Shown: positions 35,175 through 43,283 of the stretch, piece after piece
Layout: each line of letters begins with the position of its first letter
Position numbering within the stretch: position 1 is the stretch's first letter
From: CAIKOD01 sp035505975
Lineage (GTDB): Archaea; Halobacteriota; Methanomicrobia; Methanomicrobiales; Methanospirillaceae
DNA length: 64,000 nt
Reading direction: 5' to 3'
Assembly: GCA_035505975.1 (NCBI GenBank)
Contig: DATJQJ010000012.1
Span: 1 to 64,000, forward strand
Translations under genes and position numbers: made by a program
The notes under the pieces: generated by a model
What the model saw: the letters and a program-made list of their open reading frames with translations, nothing else
What the model was told of the DNA's origin: nothing
The model's database searches: none

Positions 35175-35953
35175 CTATTCGGTACAATTTGGAAATTTAT
35201 TCCTGCTTTATCGAGATATCGGCTGAAGGCTGATAAAACAGGACTCATTCTGGAAAATAAGCCAGATCAATCCTCAACAAAACAATCAGAACAGGCAGCC
35301 GCGATTATTGCAGGTCTAAATGTTAATATTCCTTTTATAGGAGAACCAGACTTCCATCCCGGAATAACAGCAATCTGATCATTGTCGGTGGCGGGATGCC
35401 CGCCGGGTTGCTCGTATCGATTGCGATCAACCTCCCTCTCCCATACGTACCCCGGGGGTTCAATGCATCACCCCTGAAAGTACTTCCCTTGCCGAACCCG
35501 TCACCATTCTCTGCATGCCCGGGACATTCAAAGGAATTTATTGATTATTGATTCAATGCGGCAAAAAATTCCAGGAAATTAGGGAAATAATTTTCTTTCA
35601 TCAGGGGGTTCCTTATCGCAATGGGTTTATCAATGCCCGGGACTGTTCTCCAGAATACTTTCATGGCAATCAGGATGAAACAAAATTGCGCTGTAACAGA
35701 CTTTCCTTCCGGCAAAAGGAAGACCCCCTTGTTTTTTTAGCTAATTTCACCGGCGGATTATATATTCGTTCAATTTAAGTATATAATTACAAAATAATAG
35801 TTCACCTCTCCCGCAGATCATGGGCGAGCAATGGTGGAAACCTTCCCCATGATACGCCCAGGGGATCGGAGAGCGAAAGGAAGCCCTCTTCGGGGGATTA
35901 CCTTATTAAAAATATGAGCGATAATACTATCAGATGATAATCCGGGGTGCGTA
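35175..35953. other. Long intergenic region between kdp and PCNA
   Basis: About 780 bases between divergent units. Small open frames at 35172-35378 and 35548-35778 lack ribosome sites and family-like sequence. A frame around 35378-35550 reads LIIVGGGMPAGLLVSIAINL and could be a gene remnant, but it has no start or partner. TATA-like boxes at 35779-35787 (GTATATAAT) and about 35903-35914 point to PCNA. I see no known riboswitch. Confidence 0.35.
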
Positions 35954-36697
35954 ATGTTAAAAGCAACAATTGATGCAGATGTCCTAAAAGAATCCATCGA
36001 TGCCATTTCTGCACTGGTTACTGAGTGCAGGCTCAATACTGACGAAAACGGGATCAGCACCCGCGTGGTCGACACGGCAAATGTCGCAATGATCTCGCTG
36101 CTCCTGAAAAAAGAGGCATTCCAGTCCTTTGCTGCGACAAGGAGCGCCCTTGGGATCGATATTGCCAAAATGAAAAATATCTTTGGCATGATGGCGAAGA
36201 ACGACATGATCACCCTCGAGCTCACCGATGACATTCACCGGATGCAGGTCAGTTTCCAGGGCTATCGTTACTCCATCACCCTTCTCGACGAGAACACCAT
36301 CAGGAAAGACCCAAGCCCCCCGACGATCGAACTTCCGGGTAAGGTCGCAATACCGGGAGCCGAATTAAATTCTGCAATCAAGGCTGCAGCGGTCGTTTCA
36401 GACAAGATCGCCCTGGGAATCGATCCTGCAAAACAGGTATTCTATATGTCAGCCGAAGGGGATACGGACCATATAAGACGGGAATTTTCAAAGGATGAGA
36501 TCACGTTTATCAACGGTGTCGAGGCAAAATCCCTTTTCTCCCTTGATTATCTGAAAGATATGGGAAAGGTCATGAGCCGGGCCGAAGAGGTGGAGATCAA
36601 CCTCGGCACCGATCACCCCGTCCGGTTTTCCTTTGCCATCGCGAACGGAAACGGTCGCGTGGAATATCTCCTGGCACCCCGGATCGAGGCCGACTGA
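35954..36697 (+). CDS. pcn: DNA polymerase sliding clamp (PCNA)
   Basis: Homotrimeric ring that tethers replication and repair enzymes to DNA. Its 247 residues are the normal length. The protein opens MLKATIDADVLKESIDAISALVTECR and contains the FGMMAKNDMITLEL segment, a YRYSITLLDENTIRKDPSPPTIELPGKV interdomain connector and the C-terminal VEYLLAPRIEAD. Basic residues expected on the inner ring surface are spread through the helices. ATG 35954 follows GGGGTG. The stop and the next start overlap (TGATG at 36695), coupling the clamp to the primase large subunit. Confidence 0.96.
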   Translation: MLKATIDADVLKESIDAISALVTECRLNTDENGISTRVVDTANVAMISLLLKKEAFQSFAATRSALGIDIAKMKNIFGMMAKNDMITLELTDDIHRMQVSFQGYRYSITLLDENTIRKDPSPPTIELPGKVAIPGAELNSAIKAAAVVSDKIALGIDPAKQVFYMSAEGDTDHIRREFSKDEITFINGVEAKSLFSLDYLKDMGKVMSRAEEVEINLGTDHPVRFSFAIANGNGRVEYLLAPRIEAD

Positions 36698-37857
36698 TGC
36701 GGGTCGCGATCGATGAAAAAGACTTTATAAAATATCCATTTTTAAAAGAATCCCAGAATTTCGTAGGAAGTTATGCCGGTTCCCCCGAACAGTTCCTGAC
36801 TTCACCACTTGGGAAAGCGGCGCTCGAAAACGCAACGGCCCGGATTATGTCGGCGGTCAGGAGCAGGTCAGATGCGGTACCTGTCCTTCCGGGATCGACC
36901 GACAGCGAGGGAGTCAGGATCGCGGTGGCAGGATACGCGGTGGCACGGATTATTGTCTCCTGCATGAAAGACCGGATGATCATCGACCGGCTTACGAGAT
37001 ACGAGTCCCAGCAGGCCTACGAATACCTCGTTGACGAAGACCAGGACAAGAAAAAGTATATCGCCCGGAGCCTTGGCCTCGACTTCGACACCCGCCGGAT
37101 TCCACTCATCCCGTATATCGAACTGGTTTCGGGAATGCGGGAAGACCGCTGGCGACTGGTGAACCGGGACGTATCCGAAGGTCTCGTCGATGTCAGGCAG
37201 CATGAGATCGATGACCTGCTCAGGGAACGGATCAGGGTTACCATCCACAGAAACCTCCCCATTCCCGTCCCTCCCGGGGTGTGCGAGCTTGTTTCCGCAC
37301 AGGTATCGGCGATCGGCGCGGCAGAACAGGCCTATCTCCTCGAACAGTTCGGGGAGGTCGACGAAGAGTCTTTTCCCCCCTGTATGAATGCACTGATCAT
37401 GGCACTTTCAGCAGGTACCAATATCTCGCATCCCGGAAGATTTGCGCTGACCTCGTTCCTCCACAACATCGGCATGAACCCGACCGAGATTATCAACCTC
37501 TTCTGCAGGGCCCCGGATTTCGACATCAACCGCACGATGTACCAGGTCGAGCATATCTCGGGACGGGGTGGGACGGAATATACTGCCCCTTCGTGTGCCG
37601 CAATGCGTACGACGGGTGTTTGTGTAAGGAAAGACCCTCTCTGCGACCGGATTAGCCATCCGTTGAGTTATTACAAAGTGAAGAAAAAAAAAGTGAACAA
37701 GCAACCGGCACCTGCATCAGGTGATATGCCTGTTGATCGCAACGCCGGCCCCGCTCATGAGCACGACAAAGCAGGTAATGGCAAGGATATAAGCGACCCC
37801 GGCGGGAAGAACGACAGGGAGACCGATAAGAAGCAGCGTGAACAGGATGAAACCTGA
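36697..37857 (+). CDS. priL: DNA primase large subunit PriL, with an unusual C-terminal tail
   Basis: Fe-S regulatory subunit of the archaeal/eukaryotic-type primase. The body (residues about 1-332) begins MRVAIDEKDFIKYPFLKESQNF. It carries the four cluster cysteines in FPPCMNALI, NLFCRAPDF, APSCAAMRTTGVC and DPLC-type positions. Residues 333-386 are a hydrophilic, low-complexity tail that starts right after an A9 run at 37684-37692 and is antisense to a small membrane-protein gene at 37717-37893. One base more or fewer in the A-run would end the protein within a few to about a dozen codons. The tail is therefore doubtful, but the body is secure. Confidence 0.93.
   Translation: MRVAIDEKDFIKYPFLKESQNFVGSYAGSPEQFLTSPLGKAALENATARIMSAVRSRSDAVPVLPGSTDSEGVRIAVAGYAVARIIVSCMKDRMIIDRLTRYESQQAYEYLVDEDQDKKKYIARSLGLDFDTRRIPLIPYIELVSGMREDRWRLVNRDVSEGLVDVRQHEIDDLLRERIRVTIHRNLPIPVPPGVCELVSAQVSAIGAAEQAYLLEQFGEVDEESFPPCMNALIMALSAGTNISHPGRFALTSFLHNIGMNPTEIINLFCRAPDFDINRTMYQVEHISGRGGTEYTAPSCAAMRTTGVCVRKDPLCDRISHPLSYYKVKKKKVNKQPAPASGDMPVDRNAGPAHEHDKAGNGKDISDPGGKNDRETDKKQREQDET
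37684..37692 (+). repeat. A9 homopolymer near the end of priL
   Basis: Nine consecutive A bases at the point where the conserved PriL body ends. Shifting one frame gives an immediate TGA after the lysines; the other gives a stop near 37721. It is a plausible site of base-count error, slippage or recent indel. Confidence 0.6.
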
Positions 37858-37893
37858 GAGCCCTACGGCCACATCGAGAAGTCTTGGGTCCAT
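37717..37893 (-). CDS. Small two-helix membrane protein, antisense to the priL tail
   Basis: The 58-residue product starts MDPRLLDVAVGLSGFILF and ends VAINRHIT. It has two hydrophobic helices, at about 9-29 and 32-50, separated by Pro-Ala-Gly. Composition and codon use look protein-like and much more natural than the opposite-strand frame. It is bounded upstream by an in-frame stop. A weak TATA-like CCATAAAG about 27 bases before the ATG would give a leaderless mRNA. Of its 177 bases, 141 overlap the last part of the annotated priL frame. Function unknown. Confidence 0.65.
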   Translation of the reverse strand: MDPRLLDVAVGLSGFILFTLLLIGLPVVLPAGVAYILAITCFVVLMSGAGVAINRHIT

Positions 37894-37998
37894 ACCATAT
37901 ATTTATCCGGAAACGCTTTATGGTTACCCATCGGAAGACCATTGATCGCTGGTGGACCGACTGGTCAGGTATATCCGTCAAAGTTCGGAGGAATGTCC

Positions 37999-38541
37999 GT
38001 GAACAGTGAGAAACAGGAAATATTATCAAGGCTATCGTCCGCAGTATCAGACTTTTCCCGTTCCCTGAGCCCCGGGTATATCCCCGGCTGCGGTGCGGAC
38101 ATCGCATTTGCAAAGACCGTTGCCAGGGACGAGACCGATATCGCCTCGGTTGGAGGTAAGATTACCGCACCCGGAGGGGCGCTGGTCGCGGGAGACCCGG
38201 TCTTTGGCCAGGGAGGTGATACCGCAAAAATCCTCCTGACTGCAATGAAATTCGATCCCCTGATGAGAAGTACCGCAATAATTCGCTGCTCTCCGGACCT
38301 TGTAAGGAAATTAGACGAGTTATTTTTCGAGACCTGTTTTTTTAATCCGGAAAAGGAACCGCCCGGCATCAGCACCATGGACTGGGGCGTGGCATCGTGC
38401 TGCCGGAATGGTGTACCCGATGTCATTTATAATACCGGTTCCCAACGATTTGAACCGATCGCACGATTTTTCGGGGAAGATCCTGTTGAAGTCGTAAATA
38501 GTATTATTATGGTAACAGGGCGAATAATAGATGCACATTGA
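37999..38541 (+). CDS. thiN: Stand-alone ThiN-domain protein (thiamine-phosphate synthase family)
   Basis: The 180-residue protein has a single ThiN domain. Family segments are DIASVGGKITAPGG, GGDTAKILLTAMKFDPLMRSTAIIRCS, DWGVASCC and NGVPDVIYNTGSQRFEPIARFFGEDPVEVV. In many archaea ThiN is fused to ThiD and joins the pyrimidine and thiazole parts of thiamine phosphate. Alone or with a DNA-binding domain it can act as a regulator instead. No helix-turn-helix is visible here. GTG 37999 follows GGAGG with seven-base spacing. ATG 37993 and a start at 37942 are possible. Confidence 0.85.
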   Translation: MNSEKQEILSRLSSAVSDFSRSLSPGYIPGCGADIAFAKTVARDETDIASVGGKITAPGGALVAGDPVFGQGGDTAKILLTAMKFDPLMRSTAIIRCSPDLVRKLDELFFETCFFNPEKEPPGISTMDWGVASCCRNGVPDVIYNTGSQRFEPIARFFGEDPVEVVNSIIMVTGRIIDAH

Positions 38542-38554
38542 GAGGATTGACTTC

Positions 38555-38746
38555 ATGGGAATAAAGCCATCTTATATCAAAACAACGGGTCTTGAACTCA
38601 TTGTCAGGTTTTCTGACAGATTTACCAACAACTTTGATGAAAACAAGCAGGTCGTCACCGAGATGACCTCCATTTCAAGTAAAAGAGTAAGAAACCGGAT
38701 TGCCGGATTCATTACACGGAAAATAAATACGGGAAGACATTCATAA
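38555..38746 (+). CDS. rps17e: Small ribosomal subunit protein eS17
   Basis: The 63-residue archaeal/eukaryotic ribosomal protein shows GIKPSYIKTTGLELIVRF, DRFTNNFDENKQVV and SSKRVRNRIAGFITR, the defining C-terminal motif. ATG 38555 follows GAGAGGA. It sits between thiN and dapA and is eight bases from dapA, so it is probably cotranscribed with lysine biosynthesis genes. Confidence 0.95.
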   Translation: MGIKPSYIKTTGLELIVRFSDRFTNNFDENKQVVTEMTSISSKRVRNRIAGFITRKINTGRHS

Positions 38747-38754
38747 CCCTACAT

Positions 38755-39630
38755 ATGTTTGAGGGAGTTCTTCCTGCGATCGTAACCCCTTTTAAAAGAA
38801 ATTCAACGATGGAGATTGACCTCGAAGGTTTGAGGTCGAACATCGCATTTCTCCTTGATCAGGGTATCCATGGTATCGTCCCCTGCGGTTCCACCGGTGA
38901 ATCGGCCACACTCAGCTTCGAAGAGCACGAGCAGGTCCTGGAAGTCACTATCGACACCGTCGATGGGAAGATCCCGGTGCTTGCCGGGACCGGGTCGAAC
39001 AATACGGCGGAAGCGGTACGTCTGACCGAGGCCGCCAAGGACCTTGGCGCAGATGGCGCCCTCATCATCAGCCCGTACTATAACAAGCCCAACCGCTCGG
39101 GGCTGATCAAGCATTATACAAAACTTGCCGATATCGATATCCCGGTGGTCATGTATAATGTGCCAGGGAGGACCGGGCAGAATATGCTTCCCGACCTGGT
39201 GGCCGAGCTTGCTGCTCATCCGAATATCGTCGGGATCAAAGAAGCAAGCGGAGATGTGGCCCAGGTATCGCGGATTATCGAGAGCACTCTTGATGAAGAC
39301 TTCATGGTCCTCTCGGGCGACGACAACCTGACTCTCCCCATCCTGTGCCTCGGGGGAAGCGGTGTCATCTCGGTCGCGGCCAATGTGGAACCAGCGCGGA
39401 TGGTCTCCATGTTCGACCATTTCTGTGAAGGGGAACTGGAAGATGCCCTTGAAGGACACTACGAGCTTTCGCCCCTCTTCCGGGCGATGTTTATCGACAC
39501 GAACCCGATCCCGGTGAAAAAGGCCGTTGAACTCAGGGGACTTGCCGGAGGACCGGTCAGGCCGCCCCTGGACGACCTCGATCCCGAAAAAACAGAAAAA
39601 TTGCAGGAGGTCCTCGATACCTATGCCTAG
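38755..39630 (+). CDS. dapA: 4-hydroxy-tetrahydrodipicolinate synthase
   Basis: Condenses pyruvate with aspartate semialdehyde in the diaminopimelate route to lysine. The 291-residue barrel shows GIHGIVPCGSTGESATLSFEE, GTGSNNTAEAVRLTEAAKDLGADG, SPYYNKPNRSGLIKHY (with the proton-relay Tyr nearby in VMYNVPGRTG) and the Schiff-base Lys in VGIKEASGD. ATG 38755 is eight bases after eS17. Its end overlaps the start of dapB. The Asd gene that supplies its substrate lies three genes downstream. Confidence 0.96.
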   Translation: MFEGVLPAIVTPFKRNSTMEIDLEGLRSNIAFLLDQGIHGIVPCGSTGESATLSFEEHEQVLEVTIDTVDGKIPVLAGTGSNNTAEAVRLTEAAKDLGADGALIISPYYNKPNRSGLIKHYTKLADIDIPVVMYNVPGRTGQNMLPDLVAELAAHPNIVGIKEASGDVAQVSRIIESTLDEDFMVLSGDDNLTLPILCLGGSGVISVAANVEPARMVSMFDHFCEGELEDALEGHYELSPLFRAMFIDTNPIPVKKAVELRGLAGGPVRPPLDDLDPEKTEKLQEVLDTYA

Positions 39631-40402
39631 CGTGATCGTCTGCGGTGCTTTGGGACGCATGGGCACGACGATCGGGCGCATGGTGAACGAATCCTCGGAC
39701 CTGGAACTTGCCGGTGGTGTCGACGTTCACTCAGGGCAGTTTTTCGGGAAAGAAGTCGTTAAGGCCTCCCATCTCGACGAATTTCTCAATAAGACGAAGC
39801 CTGATATCATGATCGATTTTACCGTGGCCGATGCCGCGGTAACGAATGTCAGATCTGCGGCGAAAAATGGTGCGGCATTGGTGATCGGCACGACGGGGTT
39901 TACCCCTGAACAGCGGATCGACATGGCAAAATCCATCGAAGGGCATGTTCCTGCTGTCATTTCAAGCAACTTCAGCATTGGCGTAAATATTTTCTGGCAG
40001 TTGATCAGGGAGGCAGCCCCGATGCTTGCCGAATACGATATCGAAGTCGTCGAGGCACACCATCGCTATAAAAAAGATGCCCCGAGCGGTACTGCAAAGA
40101 CTATACTGCAGATCCTCGACGAATCGATCGGTGAGCGGAAGAAACAATATGGCAGGGAGGGGATCCGCGAGAGGGACAAGCAAGAGATCGGCGTGCATGT
40201 CATCAGGGGCGGAGATATCGTTGGAGATCACTCTGTGCTTTTCTCAGGAAATTTCGAGACCATTACCCTGGCTCACCGCGCCTATGACAGGTCTGTATTC
40301 GCCCAGGGGGCCCTGCGGGCAGCAAGATGGGTATATAGAAAAGAACCGGGAATATACGGCATGAACGATGTGCTGGACCTTATTCCCGGAAGCTCCCGTT
40401 GA
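39623..40402 (+). CDS. dapB: 4-hydroxy-tetrahydrodipicolinate reductase
   Basis: Reduces the DapA product with NAD(P)H. The 259-residue protein starts at ATG 39623 inside the end of dapA after GGAGG. The dinucleotide loop is VCGALGRMGTTIGRMV. The family motif EVVEAHHRYKKDAPSGTA carries the catalytic His and Lys. The C-terminal domain includes HVIRGGDIVGDHSVLFSG and LAHRAYDRSVFAQGALRAARWV. A long in-frame extension upstream overlaps dapA and is not used. Confidence 0.96.
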   Translation: MPSVIVCGALGRMGTTIGRMVNESSDLELAGGVDVHSGQFFGKEVVKASHLDEFLNKTKPDIMIDFTVADAAVTNVRSAAKNGAALVIGTTGFTPEQRIDMAKSIEGHVPAVISSNFSIGVNIFWQLIREAAPMLAEYDIEVVEAHHRYKKDAPSGTAKTILQILDESIGERKKQYGREGIRERDKQEIGVHVIRGGDIVGDHSVLFSGNFETITLAHRAYDRSVFAQGALRAARWVYRKEPGIYGMNDVLDLIPGSSR

Positions 40403-40421
40403 CCACCGTCAGTATCACTAT

Positions 40422-40440
40422 CGAAACTTTATTTATTCTT
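40422..40440 (+). promoter_or_regulatory. Putative promoter of the ferredoxin gene
   Basis: AACTTTATTTATTCTT contains a TTTATTTAT TATA-like core about 45 bases before the ferredoxin ATG, in the only sizeable gap (72 bases) of the dap-asd group. Confidence 0.35.
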
Positions 40441-40474
40441 TTGACCGACATTATTAGGAATACGTGAGTGAGTT

Positions 40475-40648
40475 ATGACTGCAATTATTGAAGAAGACCG
40501 ATGCACTGCCTGCGAGACCTGTGTGGACGAATGCCCTGCCCAGGCGATAACGATGAACAAGGACAAAGCGAACGTTAACAAGGAGATATGTGTCGATTGC
40601 GGGTCATGTGTCGATGTTTGCCCGTCAGAGGCCATCCATCTCGAATAA
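40475..40648 (+). CDS. 2[4Fe-4S] ferredoxin
   Basis: The 57-residue electron carrier has two complete cluster motifs: CTACETCVDECP at residues 10-21 and CVDCGSCVDVCP at 39-50, both C-x2-C-x2-C-x3-C-P. It resembles the small clostridial-type ferredoxins that serve methanogen oxidoreductases. It sits between dapB and asd with its own likely promoter, so partners cannot be inferred from position. Confidence 0.95.
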   Translation: MTAIIEEDRCTACETCVDECPAQAITMNKDKANVNKEICVDCGSCVDVCPSEAIHLE

Positions 40649-40694
40649 AAATCACACTCTTTAATTACTCCTATGATATAGCTATTTTCCATCT

Positions 40695-41711
40695 ATGATC
40701 AATGTAGGAGTATTAGGCGCGACGGGCGCAGTGGGTCAGCGATTTGTGCAGCTCCTTGCTGACCATCCCTGGTTTCACTTAAAGGCACTGACCGCCTCGG
40801 ACCGGAGCGCGGGAAAACTGTACCGGGACGTTGTCAACTGGAGGCTCGATGTCCCATTCCCTGAAAAGATAGGCGGTATCAGCATCAGTCCTACCGAAAT
40901 CAGGAGCCTTAAGGACATCGACCTGGTCTTTTCTGCCCTGCCGGCCGAGATCGCAGGCGGGGTGGAATCCATGTGTGCCGAAGCCGGGATAGCTGTCTGC
41001 AGCAATGCGAGTTCCCACCGTATGGATACCAATGTCCCTCTTGTTGTTCCGGAAGTCAATCCCGAACACCTCGGGCTTATCGACGTACAACGGGACAAGG
41101 GAGGCGACGGGTTCATCGTTACTAATCCCAATTGTTCCACGATTATGCTCATGATGTCGCTGGCACCGATCAGGTCCTGCAGGTTTACCGATGTGCGGGT
41201 CGCGACCATGCAGGCAATCTCGGGTGCAGGATTTTCCGGTGTTCCAGCCATGGCGATTTATGACAATGTCATCCCCTATATCGGCAGCGAAGAACAAAAG
41301 ATGGAGACTGAGTCTTTAAAAATTATGGGAACCCTTGACGGGTCCCGGATAAAGGACGCCCCGTTCTCAGTCAGCGCCAGCTGCCACCGCGTCCCGGTCA
41401 TCGACGGGCATACCATGGCGGTGTGGGCAGATGTAAAGGAGGATGTCGGTTTGGTGAAAAAGATGTATCAAAATTACAAACCGCCTATCAGCGGGCTCCC
41501 GACCCAGCCCGATCACTCGGTGCTCCTGCTTGACGATGACGACAGGCCCCAGCCCAGGCTTGACCGTCTCCGTGGGAACGGGATGACCGTCTCGGTCGGA
41601 CGGGTCAGGCCAGGTCTCCGGTATGTGACCATGGGGCACAATACTATCAGGGGAGCTGCCGGAGCCTCAGTATTGAACGCCGAACTTATCCATTCCCGTA
41701 AGTATCTCTAG
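40695..41711 (+). CDS. asd: Aspartate-semialdehyde dehydrogenase
   Basis: Makes aspartate 4-semialdehyde from aspartyl phosphate with NADPH. The 338-residue protein opens MINVGVLGATGAVGQRF (dinucleotide loop). It carries the active-site Cys in IVTNPNCSTIML and the substrate Glu/Arg region QAISGAGFSGV, with the catalytic His in SASCHRVPVIDGHT. It belongs to the archaeal/fungal-type Asd group. In this organism the product feeds lysine (DapA), threonine/methionine and also the archaeal aromatic pathway through ADH synthase. Alba follows after 12 bases. Confidence 0.95.
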   Translation: MINVGVLGATGAVGQRFVQLLADHPWFHLKALTASDRSAGKLYRDVVNWRLDVPFPEKIGGISISPTEIRSLKDIDLVFSALPAEIAGGVESMCAEAGIAVCSNASSHRMDTNVPLVVPEVNPEHLGLIDVQRDKGGDGFIVTNPNCSTIMLMMSLAPIRSCRFTDVRVATMQAISGAGFSGVPAMAIYDNVIPYIGSEEQKMETESLKIMGTLDGSRIKDAPFSVSASCHRVPVIDGHTMAVWADVKEDVGLVKKMYQNYKPPISGLPTQPDHSVLLLDDDDRPQPRLDRLRGNGMTVSVGRVRPGLRYVTMGHNTIRGAAGASVLNAELIHSRKYL

Positions 41712-41723
41712 GGGGGTTACCTG

Positions 41724-42017
41724 ATGATTAAGGACAACACAGTATTCGTCGGAAACAAGCCAGTAATGAATTACGTGCTTGCAGTGGTTACACAGTTCAA
41801 TAACGGTGCTCAGGAAGTCGCGATCAAGGCCCGCGGAAAGGCAATTTCACGTGCCGTCGATACCGCCGAGATCGCCCTTAACCGTTTCTTAGAGGGTGTC
41901 GACAAGAAAGAGATCATCACCTCAACCGAAGTGATAGATACGGATAGTGGAAAGACCAATGTCTCCAGCATCGAGATCATCCTGACCAACCAGGCCCCTC
42001 CGGACCTGCATCAATAA
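41724..42017 (+). CDS. albA: DNA/RNA-binding protein Alba
   Basis: Small basic chromatin protein of 97 residues. The Alba core is clear: NTVFVGNKPVMNYVLAVVTQFN with the Lys that is acetylated in Sulfolobus Alba, then EVAIKARGKAISRAVDTAEIALNRF, and a C-terminal beta arm. It packages DNA and binds RNA. ATG 41724 follows a G-rich site. Close spacing to asd suggests cotranscription. Confidence 0.95.
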   Translation: MIKDNTVFVGNKPVMNYVLAVVTQFNNGAQEVAIKARGKAISRAVDTAEIALNRFLEGVDKKEIITSTEVIDTDSGKTNVSSIEIILTNQAPPDLHQ

Positions 42018-42157
42018 TTTTTCAGTCGTGGATCTGAAAACTTTACCAAAATCCCCGGGATATTTGGAATCTATCGATTTTCCTTCTGAATCCTTCTCCG
42101 GAAGCCACTTCGCGGTACCAGAAAGGATATAAGAACTGGCCCGAAATACTGTTATCA

Positions 42158-42604
42158 ATGAGAGTAAGTGCTATCGCGGTACTCCTTATTCTTTTGTCAG
42201 GTATCGCGGTGCCGGTCCTTGCAGCTAATGATGAAAGGTATAGTTACATCACTATGAAGGACATAAATATCACCCTTGAAAAGGACCATGCGAACATAAA
42301 GGTCAATTATACGATCGATGAGGGGACCCAGCTCATCGTATATCTCCTGGGAAAACAGGATCTAAGAAACAAGCTCCTCAAAGTGTTGAACTATGAAGAT
42401 GCGACCGTCAGATACGTCGATATGAACAGTGCAGAGATCGTGATCAACGGGATCTCTTATGATTATGGCAGGGGAATATACTGGTTCCCGGACCATATGT
42501 TCAGGGTGGAGGTCCCGGTACTCCGCGTTACATCCCCGCAGGTTACCAGGGAGTATTTTAATACCAGCGAGTTCCCTGACGGTATCGGTTATTTCGACCC
42601 CTGA
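42158..42604 (+). CDS. Secreted protein of unknown function
   Basis: The 148-residue protein has a signal peptide: MRVSAIAVLLILLSGIAVPVLA, with likely cleavage after Ala22. The mature part is about 126 residues, with predicted beta structure (IKVNYTIDEGTQLIVYLLG, AEIVINGISYDYGRGIYWFPD) and no cysteine. A TATA-like GGATATAAG at 42124-42132 is about 30 bases before the ATG, so the mRNA is probably leaderless. Family not recognised by me. Confidence 0.75.
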   Translation: MRVSAIAVLLILLSGIAVPVLAANDERYSYITMKDINITLEKDHANIKVNYTIDEGTQLIVYLLGKQDLRNKLLKVLNYEDATVRYVDMNSAEIVINGISYDYGRGIYWFPDHMFRVEVPVLRVTSPQVTREYFNTSEFPDGIGYFDP

Positions 42605-43227
42605 AATCGGGCAATTTTAGTAATAATGTTTTGGGCTGTCTTAAAACACCCAAAATTTCCCTTGCATTATATTTATATTCTTAATTTTTATCGATTTTGG
42701 ATGAATGAGAGCCAGTCTGACGCCATCGGCTACGCCCAGCCGCTGTGGCGACCCCGAACCGCGATAGGGACAACACAGGGAACCGATTATTTCTAATTTC
42801 CCAATAGTATAACCGGTCCGATGACTATCCCCCTGGAAACGGGACTGGGAAGGGGTGAAACACCCTCCTGTCAATGAAACACATTTAAACAGATGCTATT
42901 TGTTTTGTCATTGTTAACGTGAATTTTAACTAATGCGGGGATTCTCTTTTTTTCCCGGGTCAGCCTGCAGAGGGAAAAAAACAATCTCACCGCATAACCT
43001 GGGGATGGTTAAATGATTCCTGCCCGGTACTGCAACGCGATATAATGCTTGGAAAAACGTTTAATTAATCACCGTGAATGGATTTCTTCGCTGCTCTATC
43101 GAAAACGTTATCATATGGGAAAGCGAGAATTCTGTACTGAAACTGGAAGGTCCGCGGTTAACGGCATCATCATATCGATAATTTGCTGATACTCTAGATA
43201 TGATTGACAGCTGATACTCTTTGCATC
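42605..43227. other. Intergenic region with a promoter-like box and small frame
   Basis: About 620 bases between convergent genes, without a secure gene. TTATATTTATATTC at 42667-42680 is a strong TATA-like element. It is followed at 42701 by an ATG opening a 31-codon frame to 42796 (MNESQSDAIGYAQPLW and on), which could be a leaderless small gene or mark an RNA. The direct repeat GCTGATACTCT occurs twice between about 43184 and 43221. Confidence 0.35.
42701..42796 (+). CDS. Candidate leaderless 31-residue peptide or small RNA start
   Basis: The ATG lies 25-30 bases after a strong TATA-like box, the usual distance for leaderless archaeal mRNAs. The peptide (MNESQSDAIGYAQPLWRPRT and 11 more residues) has no recognised motif. 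The same transcript could be a non-coding RNA. Weak call. Confidence 0.25.
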   Translation: MNESQSDAIGYAQPLWRPRTAIGTTQGTDYF

Positions 43228-43247
43228 AAGGCCGTTTAAACGGCCTT
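43228..43247. terminator. Perfect 20-base palindrome downstream of ade
   Basis: AAGGCCGTTTAAACGGCCTT is a perfect palindrome 37 bases past the ade stop. As RNA it would form a tight stem with a small loop, and could end the ade transcript. As DNA it could bind a dimeric protein. Confidence 0.45.
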
Positions 43248-43283
43248 CAGTTCAGCCCACTTCTAAAAAAATCGTCCAAAAAT

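Noticed and set aside
35172..35778. Two small plus-strand frames between kdp and PCNA
   Set aside because: No ribosome site, no recognisable motif and skewed composition. Kept only as a comment on the intergenic region.
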